A DNA stretch of 64,000 nucleotides from Tigriopus japonicus (lineage: Eukaryota > Arthropoda > Copepoda > Harpacticoida > Harpacticidae). The translations under genes were made by a program, and so were the position numbers. The stretch spans positions 561,376 through 625,375 of the forward strand of contig JAAGOF010000046.1 of assembly GCA_010645155.1 (NCBI GenBank), given 5' to 3'. Position 1 is the first letter of the stretch; the number at the start of each line of letters is the position of its first letter. Shown in pieces: positions 13,801 through 24,800 of the stretch. Below the pieces are notes generated by a model that saw nothing but the letters and a program-made list of their open reading frames with translations, ran no database searches and was not told the DNA's origin.

Positions 13801-14899
13801 CCGCATGCTAAAAAGTCGTGGCTCTAAAAAGACGTGGCGATGAAAATTCGGCGACGAAAGTTCGCGGTCTAAGAAATACCGCGCTAAAAGTTCGCTGCCC
13901 CGAAATGTATCGTTCCTAAACCCCTTCATTTTCTTACAGGATTGGATTCATAATCAGAAGCACTCCATCATTTGCAAATCAATTTTGGGGAATCCAAAGG
14001 CTGAGTTGACGGCCGTAATTTCCAAAGATCCTTTCATGATTGACGTTGTTCAAATCCTCAAAATGGAAAGCCTCACTGAAATCATCCATCTTGGTGTAGC
14101 TTCGGGCAAATTTGATTATACTTCCAACTACAAGCACGAAGGCTATTTTTTTGTTTGCGGGGCCACTCAGAAAATCCACAATGAGGTGGCTCATGAAGCA
14201 ATTGATTCGATTCGAATTATAGATGTCAAGTTTCCACCCGAAATCGTCTCGGGACCTACTACAAACGTTATGCTGCCAAAAAGCTGGACTGAAACCGTTC
14301 GAGCAAATCCACTTCCCAAAATAAAAGACGTTCACTTAATCCCATGTCAACAAGCGAAGGGTTCCCGGTAAGCCATGTAATCTCAATAAGTACACGATGA
14401 ACCAATGTCAAACCATGACTTTCTTGAAACGTTCCAGTGGACCCAAAGTGAACATCAGTCAAATGGAAATGCCCCGAACAGAGTTGGTCAACTCTGGAAA
14501 ACACGCTGTGGAAATCAAGATCTCTTTTTCTCACAAGAAACATTACAATGGCCCGGATTGTTTTGTCTTGGTCGTCGAAAATGGATTTGGTTCCGTGAAC
14601 AAAACGATTAATGTGAACCAGGCTCCCCCTGGAAGTGGAGTCTTGGGTGGAATACTCTCTGTGTCTATTTTGTTATCCATTTTGGTCATGTTGAGCTTTG
14701 TGTAAGTAGCAGACACCATTGTGGTCGTTTGTACAATATCTAAGCACTTTGTATGTAAAGAGCCAAATGAAGGGAAAAATAATGCAATTATTGTTCCAGA
14801 TTACGAGCCATGAAAGGGCGTGATAAAGAGGAGAAATTGGCCATTGAAAAAGGACCATTTGAAGAACTTATTGCGACAAATAACTTATTGCTTCAGTGA
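1900..14899 (+). CDS. Four-Ig-domain single-pass membrane protein (525 aa, 7 exons)
   Basis: Exons 1900-1904, 1980-2080, 6290-6564, 6621-7025, 13940-14367, 14438-14701 and 14800-14899 join in phase at every junction and sum to 526 codons including TGA. The first exon holds only ATG GG before a GTAAGT donor. Residues 1-20 form a signal peptide. Ig1 has Cys34, Trp45 and a DSGLWKC motif ending at Cys98. Likely disulfide pairs for Ig2-4 are Cys135/Cys197, Cys274/Cys335 and Cys398/Cys446. A hydrophobic helix at about 473-493 precedes a 32-residue charged tail without an obvious signalling motif. AATAAA follows at 15086-15091. Family knowledge suggests a cell-surface adhesion or recognition receptor; I cannot name the orthologue. 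Two long introns (4.2 and 6.9 kb) are filled with transposons. Ig4 is the least certain domain. Confidence 0.85.
2627..3022. repeat. Short inverted-repeat element, TA-flanked (mariner-type MITE)
   Basis: The ends are imperfect inverted repeats starting CCGGGTGTTTCAAAAGAAAC on the left and, reversed, CCGGGTGATGCATAAGAAAC on the right. Both ends are flanked by TA (2625-2626 and 3023-3024), the usual Tc1/mariner target duplication. No transposase frame is present in the 396 bp. It lies in intron 2 of the Ig gene. Confidence 0.6.
3109..5001 (-). mobile_element. Tc1-like DNA transposon (about 1.9 kb, inactive)
   Basis: The termini CAGTCAGGAGCAAAAG and their inverted copy ending at 5001 are flanked by TA dinucleotides (3107-3108 and 5002-5003). 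The motif AGCAAAAGTATTCGTAAC recurs inside each end (near 3302 and, inverted, near 4795), giving an IR/DR layout with two direct repeats per arm. A decayed transposase lies between the arms on the minus strand. The element sits in intron 2 of the Ig gene. Confidence 0.92.
3328..4374 (-). pseudogene. Tc1-family DD34E transposase with three in-frame stops
   Basis: Reading leftward from the ATG at 4374 (or the more typical MTK start at 4353), the frame gives an N-terminal helix-turn-helix region, a GRPR motif, then the catalytic parts WSDET, FQHDND and [11 protein letters not shown]. Exactly 34 residues separate the second Asp from the Glu, the DD34E signature of Tc1 elements. Three stop codons interrupt an otherwise continuous frame: after RTTV near 4098, in SDF-stop-SRILW near 3914, and in RLG-stop-QF near 3641. 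No frameshift is needed to follow the protein, so the copy died by point changes and is fairly young. It cannot make a full transposase as it stands. Confidence 0.93.
5366..5760. repeat. Foldback element family F, copy 1
   Basis: A long imperfect palindrome. The left end reads GGCTAACTGCGAGAATTATG and the right end ends with its near complement ATGATTCTTTTCGTTAGCC. Inner arms share GAATGAATTGGCCC-type sequence around a central AT-rich loop. The same element recurs at 48489-48898 and, more decayed, at 54900-55330. No coding capacity is seen. Confidence 0.7.
5812..6050 (+). repeat. tRNA-derived SINE (family SINE-1), copy 1
   Basis: The head resembles a tRNA with pol III promoter boxes: box A in GTGGTTAGCGCAGTTTC and box B in AGGTTCGATTC, about 35 bp apart. 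A body of about 180 bp ends near ACCCTAGCACCAACAA. Nearly the same sequence lies at 56706-56936, and a third copy is reversed at 22575-22682. The open frame crossing this stretch is an artefact of the repeat. Confidence 0.8.
7026..8285 (+). other. Intron 4 of the Ig gene, left part
   Basis: AT-rich intron sequence between the donor at 7026 (GTTAGT) and the transposon that begins at 8286. I see no exon, RNA gene or clear repeat. Small open frames at 7666-8048 on both strands lack splice-site and composition support. Confidence 0.5.
8286..9032. repeat. Left terminal inverted repeat of the 4.5 kb transposon
   Basis: About 747 bp matching the reverse complement of 12036-12782 with only scattered substitutions. 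Homology stops near ATCCATGAT. Short frames on the minus strand here are mirrored on the plus strand in the right arm and are not genes. Confidence 0.9.
9444..11654 (+). pseudogene. Transposase-like protein of the 4.5 kb element, one in-frame stop
   Basis: Three exons join in phase 0: 9444-9797, 9988-10584 and 10647-11654 (the last intron is 62 bp; the first junction is less certain). They give about 652 residues. The N-terminus is rich in paired cysteines (CLVCLDK, CSSCSKK, CHCFLC, then FCLKC with GCKHDC), typical of zinc-binding DNA-recognition modules. Later motifs are [21 protein letters not shown] with PCAFC, and KVHMLLDH followed by SEQDHETLH. The acidic residues of SIDEG, TLDLK and SEQDHE are candidates for a DDE-type triad (inference). 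A TAG at 10917-10919 breaks the last exon, after CLWKNGN, while the frame continues unchanged beyond it. I do not firmly recognise the superfamily. Confidence 0.7.
12036..12782. repeat. Right terminal inverted repeat of the 4.5 kb transposon
   Basis: Reverse complement of the left arm at 8286-9032, ending GATTCTAATTAACGTG immediately before CAAT. The two arms remain highly similar, which indicates recent insertion or correction between arms. Confidence 0.9.
12968..13320. repeat. Inverted-repeat MITE with CAGGGTTG ends (hAT-like)
   Basis: The left end is CAGGGTTGGTTTAATCCCG and the right end is CAACCCTG. Many GGGAT and ATCCCG motifs are arranged in opposite orientations towards the two ends. 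CAGGG termini are common in hAT elements. The 8 bp flanks (GTCATATG and GTCCCATC) agree only partly, so the target duplication is not secure. No coding sequence. Confidence 0.5.
13640..13760. repeat. AT-only low-complexity tract (TAA/TAATA repeats)
   Basis: About 120 bp almost entirely A and T, built from ATAATAATTA and TTAATAATAA units, some forming inverted repeats. It lies about 180 bp before exon 5 of the Ig gene and looks like an expanded microsatellite. Confidence 0.85.
13785..13915. repeat. Diverged short repeats just upstream of Ig exon 5
   Basis: Successive units of about 20-25 bp resemble CTAAAAAGTCGTGG or CTAAAAGTTCGC with alternating GTGG, GCGG and CCGC cores. A similar unit type occurs at 63530-63660. 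Function unknown; probably the end of a repetitive element next to the splice acceptor at 13938-13939. Confidence 0.4.
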
Positions 14900-15085
14900 A
14901 AAGAATTGAATTGCTTCGCTTTGCACTGAATGTTGGTCATTGCAAACCGTGACCTGCCAAACAGGGGAACTTTGCTACTTGGATCTTGGAGTTGCTTAGA
15001 GGATCCAGTGCTGAATGCTTTTGAGTTTGCTAGAGCACATTTTTCGAGTTTGCGACAATATTGTCTGAGGATACCTTATTTATCG

Positions 15086-15106
15086 AATAAACAATTAGGA
15101 TTTATT
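15086..15106. terminator. Convergent polyadenylation signals, Ig gene (+) and SLC34 gene (-)
   Basis: AATAAA at 15086-15091 on the plus strand serves the Ig gene that stops at 14899. TTTATT at 15101-15106 is AATAAA on the minus strand, 25 bp past the SLC34 stop. The two 3' UTRs should therefore overlap or abut. Confidence 0.7.
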
Positions 15107-15130
15107 TTGAACTTAAATATTGATTGAACT

Positions 15131-17295
15131 CTAAAAGCCCATCATGGCCTCATTGTCCAATCCACCTTTCTCGGTGATAGGCTTCTCTTTCAGATCTGTG
15201 GCGAGGTTCATTTGGCTTTCACTGATGTTTTTATCGTTCAGTTTTGCCATACAACTCCATTTTGAGATTATCCTGCAATGAAAAACGATCCTTGTTAGAC
15301 AGATGTCTTGAAGGGAACCACGCCTCAAATTCAATTCGACTCTTACCTGTCATAAGGTTCGAGGGAGTGGAGTGCCTCGGGTAAGAACTCCCAATCTTGT
15401 AAAAGCTTTGGAAGTGCTTTTGGATGACTGCTCTGCATGTGGTTGACGACGCCAATGAAAATGAGGCACAAGACTATCAATCCCATGACGACATAGAATA
15501 AGATGGCCACCAAGGATAAGGCCATCACCACCAAGGGCATAAGCAAGAACATGAAGAGCAAGTACCACAATGCAAACCACCGATATTTGGCAGTGGTTCG
15601 TCCCAAAAGCTTGCACAAGGGCAAGGGAAACCTCAGAAATGGAATGGGATAAAATAAAACGATGCCAAACAAGTTGAAGAAGAGATGAACAAAAGAGGCT
15701 TGAAGCGCGTTGTGAACCCCGGATCCCGATTGAGCCAAGGCTGCCAGGATACTTGTGGTGGTGGTCCCAATGTTCGCCCCTAAGAACAATGGATAACAAG
15801 TCTCGACTTCTACCAGACCCAAACCAACTAATGGGGTCATGGTACAAGTGAACACGGAACTGGACTGCACGATGAAGGTCATCACAGCTCCAACCAAGAT
15901 GTTGACGTAACCCCACAGATAGGTCACGATTTTGCTCTTGAACTTGGGATTCAGCACTCTGTTGATTACAGCTGATAAGGCTCCTGGAAATGAAAAGTTG
16001 GAAATCTCGTTATTAGTTGGGTGTTCCAAAAGGCAGCCTGTCCACAAATTTGACCTACCACTGAGAACGGAGTTTAGGAGCTTCACCATAAGTAAGAGGG
16101 CACCGCACAAAATGGCCAAAGAGAAGAGAAGTAACACCAATCCAGCGACCCAATCGGCCACATAGTTAAATAAGTTAAAGAAATGTTGGCATCTTTCAAA
16201 ACCAAGTTCTGGTGTCAAAGGCAACATGGATGAGTTGTATTGATCGTGAGAAGGGCAATAGACCTTGAGTAAGGTGCAATCTTGGCACTCCTTTTGAGCC
16301 CAGAGATCCAGGACATCTTCCTCTATCTATAGTAATATCATAAATTAGTCAAACGAAGATATTCAAAAGAAACCTCTTGGCTGAAAACCACTTACCCGAA
16401 CAATCAAGTGTGTGAGTGGTTCGGTGATATATTGAAGGATCTTGATTTTTTTGCCCTCAGTACCTGCCACAGCATCAGCCAACATTTCTGATAGATCAGC
16501 CAAAATGTGAAAGCAAACCTTGAGAAGTTTACGAAGTTCAGTTATTAGTGGAAAACTCTTGTGCTTATTCTCTTGATTCCAAATGCTTACCTCCAAAATG
16601 AGGAGAACAATGACGGAGCACCAATTGAACATGTCATGGACCGTGGCTGCTGAGAAAGCTCGCTCAAACTGAGCTCGATCTGCTGCTTGCGTTAAAGACA
16701 CGACGGTGTTGGTCACAGATGTGCCAATATTGGCACCCATGATGATGAAAACGGCCTTTTCAGGTTCAAGAACTGGAAATGGAAAGCCAATCAATCATAC
16801 ATCATCACAGTGTTGTTCAAGGCGAAGATATTTGAGACAAACTTACCCCCTCCACCAACTATTGAGATGACAATCGAAGTGAAAGTGGAACTGCTCTGAA
16901 GGATGACTGTCCCCATGATGCCAATCATCAGACCAACAATGGGATTTTCGATGATTGCATTGCCACTGCCTAAGAAGTCACCTAGAAGAAAAAAATGATG
17001 TTCTTTATCTTTCATACTTTGTACTTGACACACGAGTCAATAAACCCAGAGAGACTGAACAGAGATAGATGTTCCAAAAGGTTCATCTAGGTTCCTTACC
17101 TGCGCCTTTTCCAGCTAAAAGCTGGAAAGAAACCGAGAGAAGATCCAAGGAACAAATGAACAAATATAGTAGAGCGACTACTCCCAACAATTTGAGAGTC
17201 GTTATCCATGGTGATGATGATGCTGGTGATGATGTTGTGCTTTTGGAGGATGAGGCATCTGAGGCTATTATGGACAAATCAATTGGATCCCCCAT
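15131..17295 (-). CDS. SLC34-family sodium-dependent phosphate cotransporter (560 aa, 7 exons)
   Basis: Exons on the minus strand are 17295-17100, 16981-16847, 16772-16591, 16518-16396, 16326-16059, 15983-15347 and 15272-15131. All join in phase and sum to 561 codons. Both inverted halves of the type II Na/Pi transporter fold carry the diagnostic QSSS motif: Gln94-Ser97 in QSSSTFTSIV and Gln340-Ser343 in QSSSVFTC. Each half also has a GANIGT motif, and the first half keeps ATVHDMFNW. A Cys-rich extracellular loop (residues about 213-250, with ECQDC) separates the halves, and C-terminal helices end in a hydrophilic tail. Length is a little below the usual 600-690. The family carries phosphate with sodium across the plasma membrane of transporting epithelia. 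I chose the ATG at 17295 because the reading upstream is closed by an in-frame TAG. The A, B or C subtype cannot be assigned. Confidence 0.95.
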
Positions 17296-19289
17296 GATCG
17301 GTGGCAAGTGTCTTGTCACCTAAGTGAACTGACGAGCAAGAAAACCTCTTTGCTCTTAAGGAAACGAGTCCTGTTATTGGATGCTCTGGTGTCCTTTATC
17401 ACTAAACCGCAGAAGCTCTCGTGTTAGAAGGACGAGAATTCGAGGGAAAGTGACAAGACAAGATGAGTATGTTCAATTTATAACGCAGACACTTGAATCT
17501 TTGAACACAGATACAGCAATTGTTTGAGAATGGCTCAGGAGGTTCCCTCATGTTGGCCACATGGCCTTAGAATGTTATCGATAAATTACATTTGAATGTA
17601 GCCGCAGTGATCGTAGCAACTCAGCAAATTCTACAGTACATTAGTTCAAGTAATGAGCTCACAAATACAGACGGAAAGCCCTGGACGAGGAACTGTCCAA
17701 CGATTCAGACCAAATATTTTTCCCCTTTCTATTCCTGATCAACCTAAAATGACAGGGTTGTCTAGATCTGTCAGTAGCAACTCGTTGGTAGATCAAATAT
17801 CATATAAATGTGGATCGTTTAGGTCTTATTTATGATTTTATTTGTTTGAAGGGGAATCACATTCCTGGTAGCGGTAGTCAAAATTCCGTATCCATCAAAA
17901 TAATATTTGTTATGTTGCTTCTAATGTAACGTGATTCGCAATTTCAATAAGGAATTTTTCATCTTTTGATATGATTTTAACGAATGCCCCCCATCAGAAA
18001 TGCAATCTTTAATTGACACATTAACTGTGACATCATTTAGGGCAAATAACACATAAAACATCCATATCGATCCAGTTTGAATTGGATCCCGATAAAAAGA
18101 TCGCAAGGTATGAATTCACAGACCAATGTTACGAATCTTTTAAGATTTTGTCGAAATCATTAGGAAATTGTGCGCAAAATTGATATTTCTTTTCATGGAA
18201 GAGAATTTACTCAGGAATCCAAGAGTGTCGAAGACAAAAAGCTGCTGGGAACATCAAAGTTTATAATTTATCCAAAATGATATTTAGGTAATTTTTTGCC
18301 TTCTAATTTGCTATTTGCCATGCCCTCGTTTTTCTCAATCTCTTTCTTTACCATATACCTGATCTTTCAATGATCTTTATACATATCTGCAATACCAAGG
18401 ATGGCCTGAACAATAAGCAATTCGTCTAAAACTAAAGAAGCTCATGGGAAAGAGGCGAAAACTAGGCCAAGTTGTTGGTTTTTTTTTTTTGAAGCTTTGA
18501 TTGTTTGCCATTGTTGTCGCCACCATCAACTCAGGGAGTCCAAATTGCAACGAAATTCGATTTTGCGATCAGTTTAAGTAAATCATGCCAATACCGATCT
18601 ATTCAGTTGTCATATTGCATAATAAGCAGTGCTCAAGTATTTGTGTTAATATTTTTTGGATCAAAAGGCTCCTTTTCCTGCATTTTTTTCTCTCGAGCTT
18701 CTCGGTTTGTTGGGCTTTTTTGAAGCTTCACGTTAACGCCACTTGTCGCTAGGGTCAAGTTTTCGCTTCTTTCCCATGAGCTTCTTTATCTAAAACTACA
18801 TAAAATGCGTATCAAGTTATTATCATATTAGGTTGAATTCAATGACTTCAACCGCTCAATTTTTCCTTGGAATTTCCTGCAATTTTGCAAAAAGTCTTGA
18901 TTAGTGGATGATTTTTTTGAGCTTTTTTCATTTGCCTGTATATCCTAATCTTCTTCGTTGACTCTGAATATATAATTTCGTTTTTCAGACGAACGTACAT
19001 TTGAAAATGTGATTTAGACAGGTGAGGGATTCTTTCCAAAATGTTGGTTTTACCCAACTATCATTTGACCTAAACTTTTTGAAACTTTTGACCCCGAGAT
19101 TTAGTTGAGCTGAAAATTAAAATTTGTATTTTGCCCCACAAAAACAGTCTCAGTTGCAAAAAAACATATATCTATTCCTGCTGGAAACCATAATTCTCAT
19201 GGCTAGACTTCCACATCAAGGAATTCAGTTCTCCTTGGTTGTTTGTATCCGTATTTGTTCCGGTCAATCAAAGGAGTGAACAATGACCC
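17296..19289. other. Intergenic: SLC34 5' region and repeat fragments
   Basis: The first few hundred bases should hold the SLC34 promoter and 5' UTR; a possible acceptor (CACTTAG) lies just before the start exon. The segment 17735-17900 matches the 3' end of the LINE family seen at 42965-43345 and 58775-59017. A short piece near 19165-19210 (CTGGAAACCATAATTCTCAT) is one end of foldback family F. Otherwise AT-rich with no gene seen. Confidence 0.45.
17735..17900 (+). repeat. LINE/SINE-2 3'-end fragment
   Basis: Contains AGCAACTCGTTGGTAGATCA and GGAATCACATTCCTGGTAGC. These are hallmarks of the shared 3' tail found reversed at 25515-25722, 42965-43345 and 58775-59017. The small hairpin GGAATNNNATTCC followed by GGTAGCGGTAG marks the end of the family. 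Confidence 0.6.
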
Positions 19290-20990
19290 AAAGTTTGTGG
19301 GTTAGTGTTGCAAAGGTCTTTGAGAAGAGAATCAAGTCCAAGCTTGTAATCTCTTTGGAAGTTCATGATGTTATTCCCCCGGGACAGCATGGGTTTCGAG
19401 CGCATATTAGTAAAGTCGCCATATTGAGCAGATTAGAGCTCTCAATTATAGAGTGAAATCATGAGATGCGACCTCTTGCGGGCGCAGGCGTTCAGACCTT
19501 AAGAAGCAATAACTTTTGATTAAAACCATTTTCGACCAATAGGTGTTGTCCAATCGTGCCGACGATTATTTTTTAAATGAGAACCAGGATAAGGTGAAAC
19601 AGTTTGTGAGGTTTAATCAGCGGGTTTACTTTTGAAATAATTGAAGAAATCGGTGTTCAACACCCACATTTTGTCAGTTCTTGAAAATTCCCTGCTGTAT
19701 CTATGTTTAGTTTAGTTAGTTTTGCTCTATAAAAGTGTTTCAAGACTTTTAATATCATTTTCTAATGTCAGAGGATCCTAATAAAGATATTCTATTACGG
19801 TGTTTATTTTAGATTAGCTTTAATATTGTATTAAATCTCTTAAAACTACTAAAATCGTAAATTAATATAGTTATTCAAGCTAATTTAAAAAGAATACCTT
19901 TTCAAATTGTCTTCATTAGGATCCTCTGAAATTGAAAAATAATATTGAAAGTTTTGAAACACTTTCTTAGAGTAAAACTAAGCACTAAGCAGAGCTCTAG
20001 AGCAGATCATTGACGGGCTTGGATGTTACGAGTCAGAGGATGTTGTCTACCTTGACTTTGCAAAGGCCTTTGATAAAGTGGATCATGGTCCTTTGCTCGA
20101 TCAACTTGAAGAATTTGGGATCCATGGTAAGGTCTTGAATTGGATTGGTAGTTTCATGAGTGATAGGAAGCAGGTCGTTAAGGTTGAAGGATCACTCAGT
20201 GGCTTGTATGATGTCAAGTCAGGTGTTCCTCATGGCTCGATTTTAGGTCAGCTTCTGTTTACTCTCTTTATTGCTCCCAGCCAGAAGTTTCGTCCTAAAG
20301 CCGGTAATTCATCATATACTGATGACACAAAGTTAGGTTGTGGAAGGAGTGGGTCAGGACTCAAAAACTCTATTCGATGACTTGAAGAGAGTCTGCTATT
20401 GGGTTGTCAAGAGTAACATAGCTTCTATTGGGATTAAATTCCGCACAATGACAAAACTAGATGTTCCACTCACAGATAATAGAGGTTATGATATTGAGCA
20501 AGTGTCGTCCATGAGGGATTTAAGAGTTGTCGTCCAAGATGATGGAAAGTTTGATGAGCATATCCAGTTGAAAGTGGGGAAGGCATTTCATACATGTGGT
20601 TGGATCTATCGCACCTTCAAGTCCAGAGATAGTATTACGATGCTAACTCTGTACAAGTCGATTGTTCAACCGCATCTTGAATATGCTTCCCCCATTTGGG
20701 CTCCAATGAGTTCAGCAGGTTTGCAAAAGGTCGAGCAGGTCCAAAGATGTTTTACTAGGAACATCACAGGAATGAAAGAGCTCTCGTATTGGGAGAGGCT
20801 TAAGAAGTTAGGGCTGCACAGTACTCAGAGAAGGTATGAAAGGTATCTGATACTGTATGTTTTCCAGAGCATTCATGGGCTCTGTCCCAACCCAAGATTT
20901 GAGATCAGTTGTAGCGATCGTAGAGGTTTTTCTTGTGCTTTGAGAGCACCTCCAAATCCCAAGGAATCTAGGCTAGTTCGAACAATTTAG
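19290..20990 (+). mobile_element. Non-LTR retrotransposon (CR1/L2/Jockey-like) remnant, reverse transcriptase region
   Basis: Decayed reverse-transcriptase coding sequence in pieces: FEKRIKSKL and QHGFRA near 19320-19410; YLDFAKAFDKVDHG near 20050-20090; SGVPHGSILG near 20220-20250; YTDDTK, equivalent to the FADD/YADD box, near 20310. The LEYASPIWAP and ERLKKLGL thumb-like segment lies near 20680-20815. The frame changes at about 20340, and a 500 bp block with a MITE interrupts it between about 19460 and 19990. The C-terminal part (CALRAPPNPKESRLVR, near 20935-20980) also occurs in the SINE-2 tails, so this LINE is probably their mobilising partner. Not functional. Confidence 0.85.
19716..19981. 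repeat. MITE inserted in the LINE reverse transcriptase
   Basis: Inverted ends TTAGTTTTGCTCTATAAAAG and, reversed, TTAGTTTTACTCTAAGAAAG flank 266 bp. Both arms contain TCAGAGGATCC/GGATCCTCTGA in opposite orientation. It lies in the block that splits the LINE. Confidence 0.65.
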
Positions 20991-21816
20991 GAAAAGGGAA
21001 TGTTACGATGTCAGTAAAAAAGAGTGCAATGAAGTGGATGACGCTGAAAGTGGCCACGTTGAAGAAAGTGTATTACATTATTTCGTCCCAATGATGAGCT
21101 CATCCGTTTAAAAAAAAGAATGCTTCGCAATCGAGCGTCAAAAGGTATGCCCACACAAAAAGGTAGAAAAACACAACATGAATGGCAAAAATGTCTTGGG
21201 ATATCGCACGAGTGACCTTGACCCAAGATTGAGATGGAAAAAACTGCACCATTCATTCAAATGAAAATAGTATGATCTATCATGAAGAAAATTGAGTAAT
21301 CAACGGGAATATTGTTAAGTTTTTCTTGGCTTTTCTGGGCCCTTTCCAATGGTTCTCAGCCAGAGTAAATGGATTTGAATAGCTTGGTTCTCTGTTGATT
21401 TGGAGCCAATTGTCATCCGACAAGATTATATGTTTTAATCTTTCGAAACTCATTATGTAACGGTAGGGAAGGTAAACATACTTGAAATGTGAATACAAGA
21501 AATGCTAGGTGGAGGCTGGGGTTTTATTTAGCAGAGCTAACATACCTCAGACGTAACTTGTTTTTTCTTCTGAACTCTCGAGTACTTTTTCCCCTGATAG
21601 GCTGTTATTTTGACCCTAAGATAAGAGACGTGTGGTTGTTTTCTTGTATTTCCGTATTGTACATATTGCATGACTAATTGAGTGCATCCCATCCATCTTT
21701 GGCAAGTGAAGACAAAGTAGAACATCATACGCGTTGAGATCAAAGGATCGATGGTGTGACAGTGTGAGTCACACTCTTATTGGAAATTTAGAATTGACGT
21801 GAGCTTTTTCCGGGAA
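20991..21816. other. Intergenic between LINE remnant and PP5-like 3' end
   Basis: No gene recognised. The part nearest 21816 should be the phosphatase 3' UTR. A TTTATT (AATAAA on the minus strand) occurs near 21523, about 290 bp past the stop, as a candidate polyadenylation signal. Confidence 0.4.
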
Positions 21817-24800
21817 CTATTCTGGAAAACACACACCCTCCGTTGATTCCTGGAAGGATGCTATTTCTGGCTCAGTACACGTTTTAAAAACTATGCCTTC
21901 TTTCTCCAAATGTTTCCGAATCACCATGATGCCTCCCAAGATGTTCTTGGCTGGATTTGGTGCCGAAAAGACAGTGTAGCAGCCTTCGTGGGATCGACCA
22001 CAACCTTCGGGGATCTCGGAATGACTTCGAACGACGAACATGAGGCCATTTCTCTCTGCAATCAAAGTACAAATGGTCATTTCATCATTATCGTCATCGT
22101 TCTGGGCTGATTTGCGATTGGCCGGATGAGAATTACGCAGACTGACGCGCATCACTTCTGAAATCATGAATTCATAGTCTGTTTGCTTCGTGCTACATGC
22201 ATGCAATGAGCTATTGCAAATCGTTTCGAAGGATAACGCAAATCCCATAAGCTCAAAAGACATGTTTGAATTATGTTAATTGACCCCAATCACGGACTCT
22301 TTTGCAGCCAAGAGAAGAGAACCACGGCATTGCCTGGACGTTGAGGCTGGCATGGAAAACTGAGTTTCTCTAAGCAGGAATCATTTGCGTTATCTGCAAA
22401 TGGAACCCTAGCTTGTGTTAAGCAGACTACTTATCGCATCTAAAATTTTAACTCAAATGCTTAATCAAATCAAAGTGGAAAATTGTGAATTCTTAAAGTT
22501 CTTTTTTGCCTCGGTATGATCACATCATCCAATTTTAAAAAATACATTCACATGTCCAGTATCAAATTAGTCTGTGAGTGTGGATTCACGTTCAGAAGTT
22601 TCCCTGAGAAAGGTCGGATATGAGAATCGAACCTGGGATATCTCTCTAAGGGAATTGCACTAAACCACGACTCGAACGTCTCCACCCATTTATGCACTCC
22701 AAAGACCATAAAATGAATGAGAAAAAAATAACGTAAAGAGGGGCCCATTCTGGGTTTAAGCCAAAAAATTAAGCAAAAAGTTTTAAGAAAATTGAAATGT
22801 GTATTCTATTCAATACAAACCCTAACCTACGTATAGGAAAATTCGTTTGATTGTACAGAAAAGAAATTAGCTATCCTCGCTGTTTTCATCTCAGTCCCGA
22901 TTTCATAGGATTCTTGCAAGAGACTATCATTCTTAGAGACAAGCTAAAGCTCCCTCCAACACGAGAACATCATGAGCAAACATGAAGACACATATTGACC
23001 TTTAGACTTACCCAGGAATCGTTTAGTGATGTCAGGACCGTAAAAGTATCCAACGCCTCGTGGAGAAGGTCGGGTTCCAAATTCCAGCACCGGATCCGAC
23101 CAAAGTAGATCCCCAACCAAGGTGTTCACATCGGGCTCACAAGGTCGGCTGAAAGCCAAGATCAGGCAAAAGCGTCATAAAGTGGGAAAATTCTCGGGTG
23201 GGATTTGAGCCATATTTATTACGACGAGTTGGTTCGATTCTCACGTGATTCTTCGAATTTCATCGAGAGAAACATTGGCCTTGACTCCTCCGTGGACAAC
23301 AAAAACCCGCTGATCAATGAGCGAAGCAATGGGCATGAATTGGAAAACATCACCAAACGTCTGCAAGGGGAGGTGAGCTAATTTGAGAGCAAACAATTCA
23401 AAAAATCTTGACGAGCCGTTCAAACAAGAAAATTCCAGATGTTGTCGCGTGTTTCAACCCGTGGTCAGAAAGACGATAGTTCATACTGAAGATATTAATT
23501 GACGATTGACGCCTATGACGCACAAAATGTCGTTGTACCTATGGATCAATCAAAGAAATCCTAGTTACCAACCTTAAAGAGGCAATGATCTCCATACTTT
23601 GCTTTAACTTCAGCTTCGAATCCATTGTAGCGATTGACGAATTCGCATTCGTGATTACCCCGATTCAAATGCACACTTGCAGGGAAGACAAGCTTGTACA
23701 TAAATAGTAGCAAGATGCATTCGATCGAGTGAGTGCCCTTATCGACGATATCCCCATTGAAGATGTAAAAATTTGAGTCGGATGGTAAGCCTGAAAACCA
23801 AAAAACTTAAGTAAAATAAGGGCCATGTCAACGCACATACTGATCAACGTTTCATGTCTAGCTGAAGCCAAATCAAATATCGTACTTGTTTTTCTTAGAA
23901 TTTTCGAAAATCCACCACTGAAAAGGCAATAAGAACACGTGGGCCTCCTCTCATACTGGATACATGTAGTATGTTAAGACATAGGTTCAATGGCCGATTC
24001 AAGCCATGAGCGGCAAAGAGACCAACCAAAGGCACGGATGCCGGTGATACCGACAACGTTTTCTATCTTTCTTTTACGCAGCCAAGCCTCCTTTGTTCGT
24101 TTCGCTTGTACTTAGGGCTTGTTTGAGTTCCAGAATAAACCAACCATCGACGCGATCCGAGAAACTACCAAGAGTACCAAACCATAAAGTTTACCGTCGA
24201 CCAACGAAGGTCCGGCTTGCATTCAATTCAACCTTTGTGCGTAGATATTCCTGTGAATCTGAATCCAAAAATGAGCGTAAACTTCTCGTTATCACTAGTT
24301 CTTCGGTATTTGTATTCCAGCGTCTCTAAAAAAAAGATCACCCAACCCCGCCCTGAGTGAGATTGCAAGGTGTTCCTGAACTTGGGGGAGCATGACAAAG
24401 AAAGAATAAAGACGCATTTGCAAATACTAACGGCTAATGTCTAGCTCTCACTGACGCAAACTGGTGTTGGTTCAAGACCAATTCACAATGAGACCTACTT
24501 CCTCTTTTGCCTCTTACATGATACGAGGTCGGTTATTGAGGTAGTTTTGAAGTATAGTAGAAGCATGTCTAGAAGCATGACAGAAGCACACGAGGCGAAG
24601 TAGAAGTAACCATGCTCGATCAAATTTCACTTGAGGGGATTGCTTGGGTCTCCCATTAACATATATTTCTCTACTTTCTTTCTTTATTTTTTAACGGAGT
24701 GAGTCCAAGAAATACAAATACAAAAAATACAAATACTACATAAGCTGCGATTGAAAAACGCAGCATACAGTATGTCGTGAAACTTGATCGAGCATGGCTA

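Noticed and set aside
15350..15916. 188-codon minus-strand frame overlapping SLC34
   Set aside because: Out-of-frame shadow of SLC34 exon 6, which has the QSSS motif in the true frame.
24093..24329. 78-codon frame in the first intron of the PP5-like gene
   Set aside because: No splice or family support, and the sequence is not repeated.
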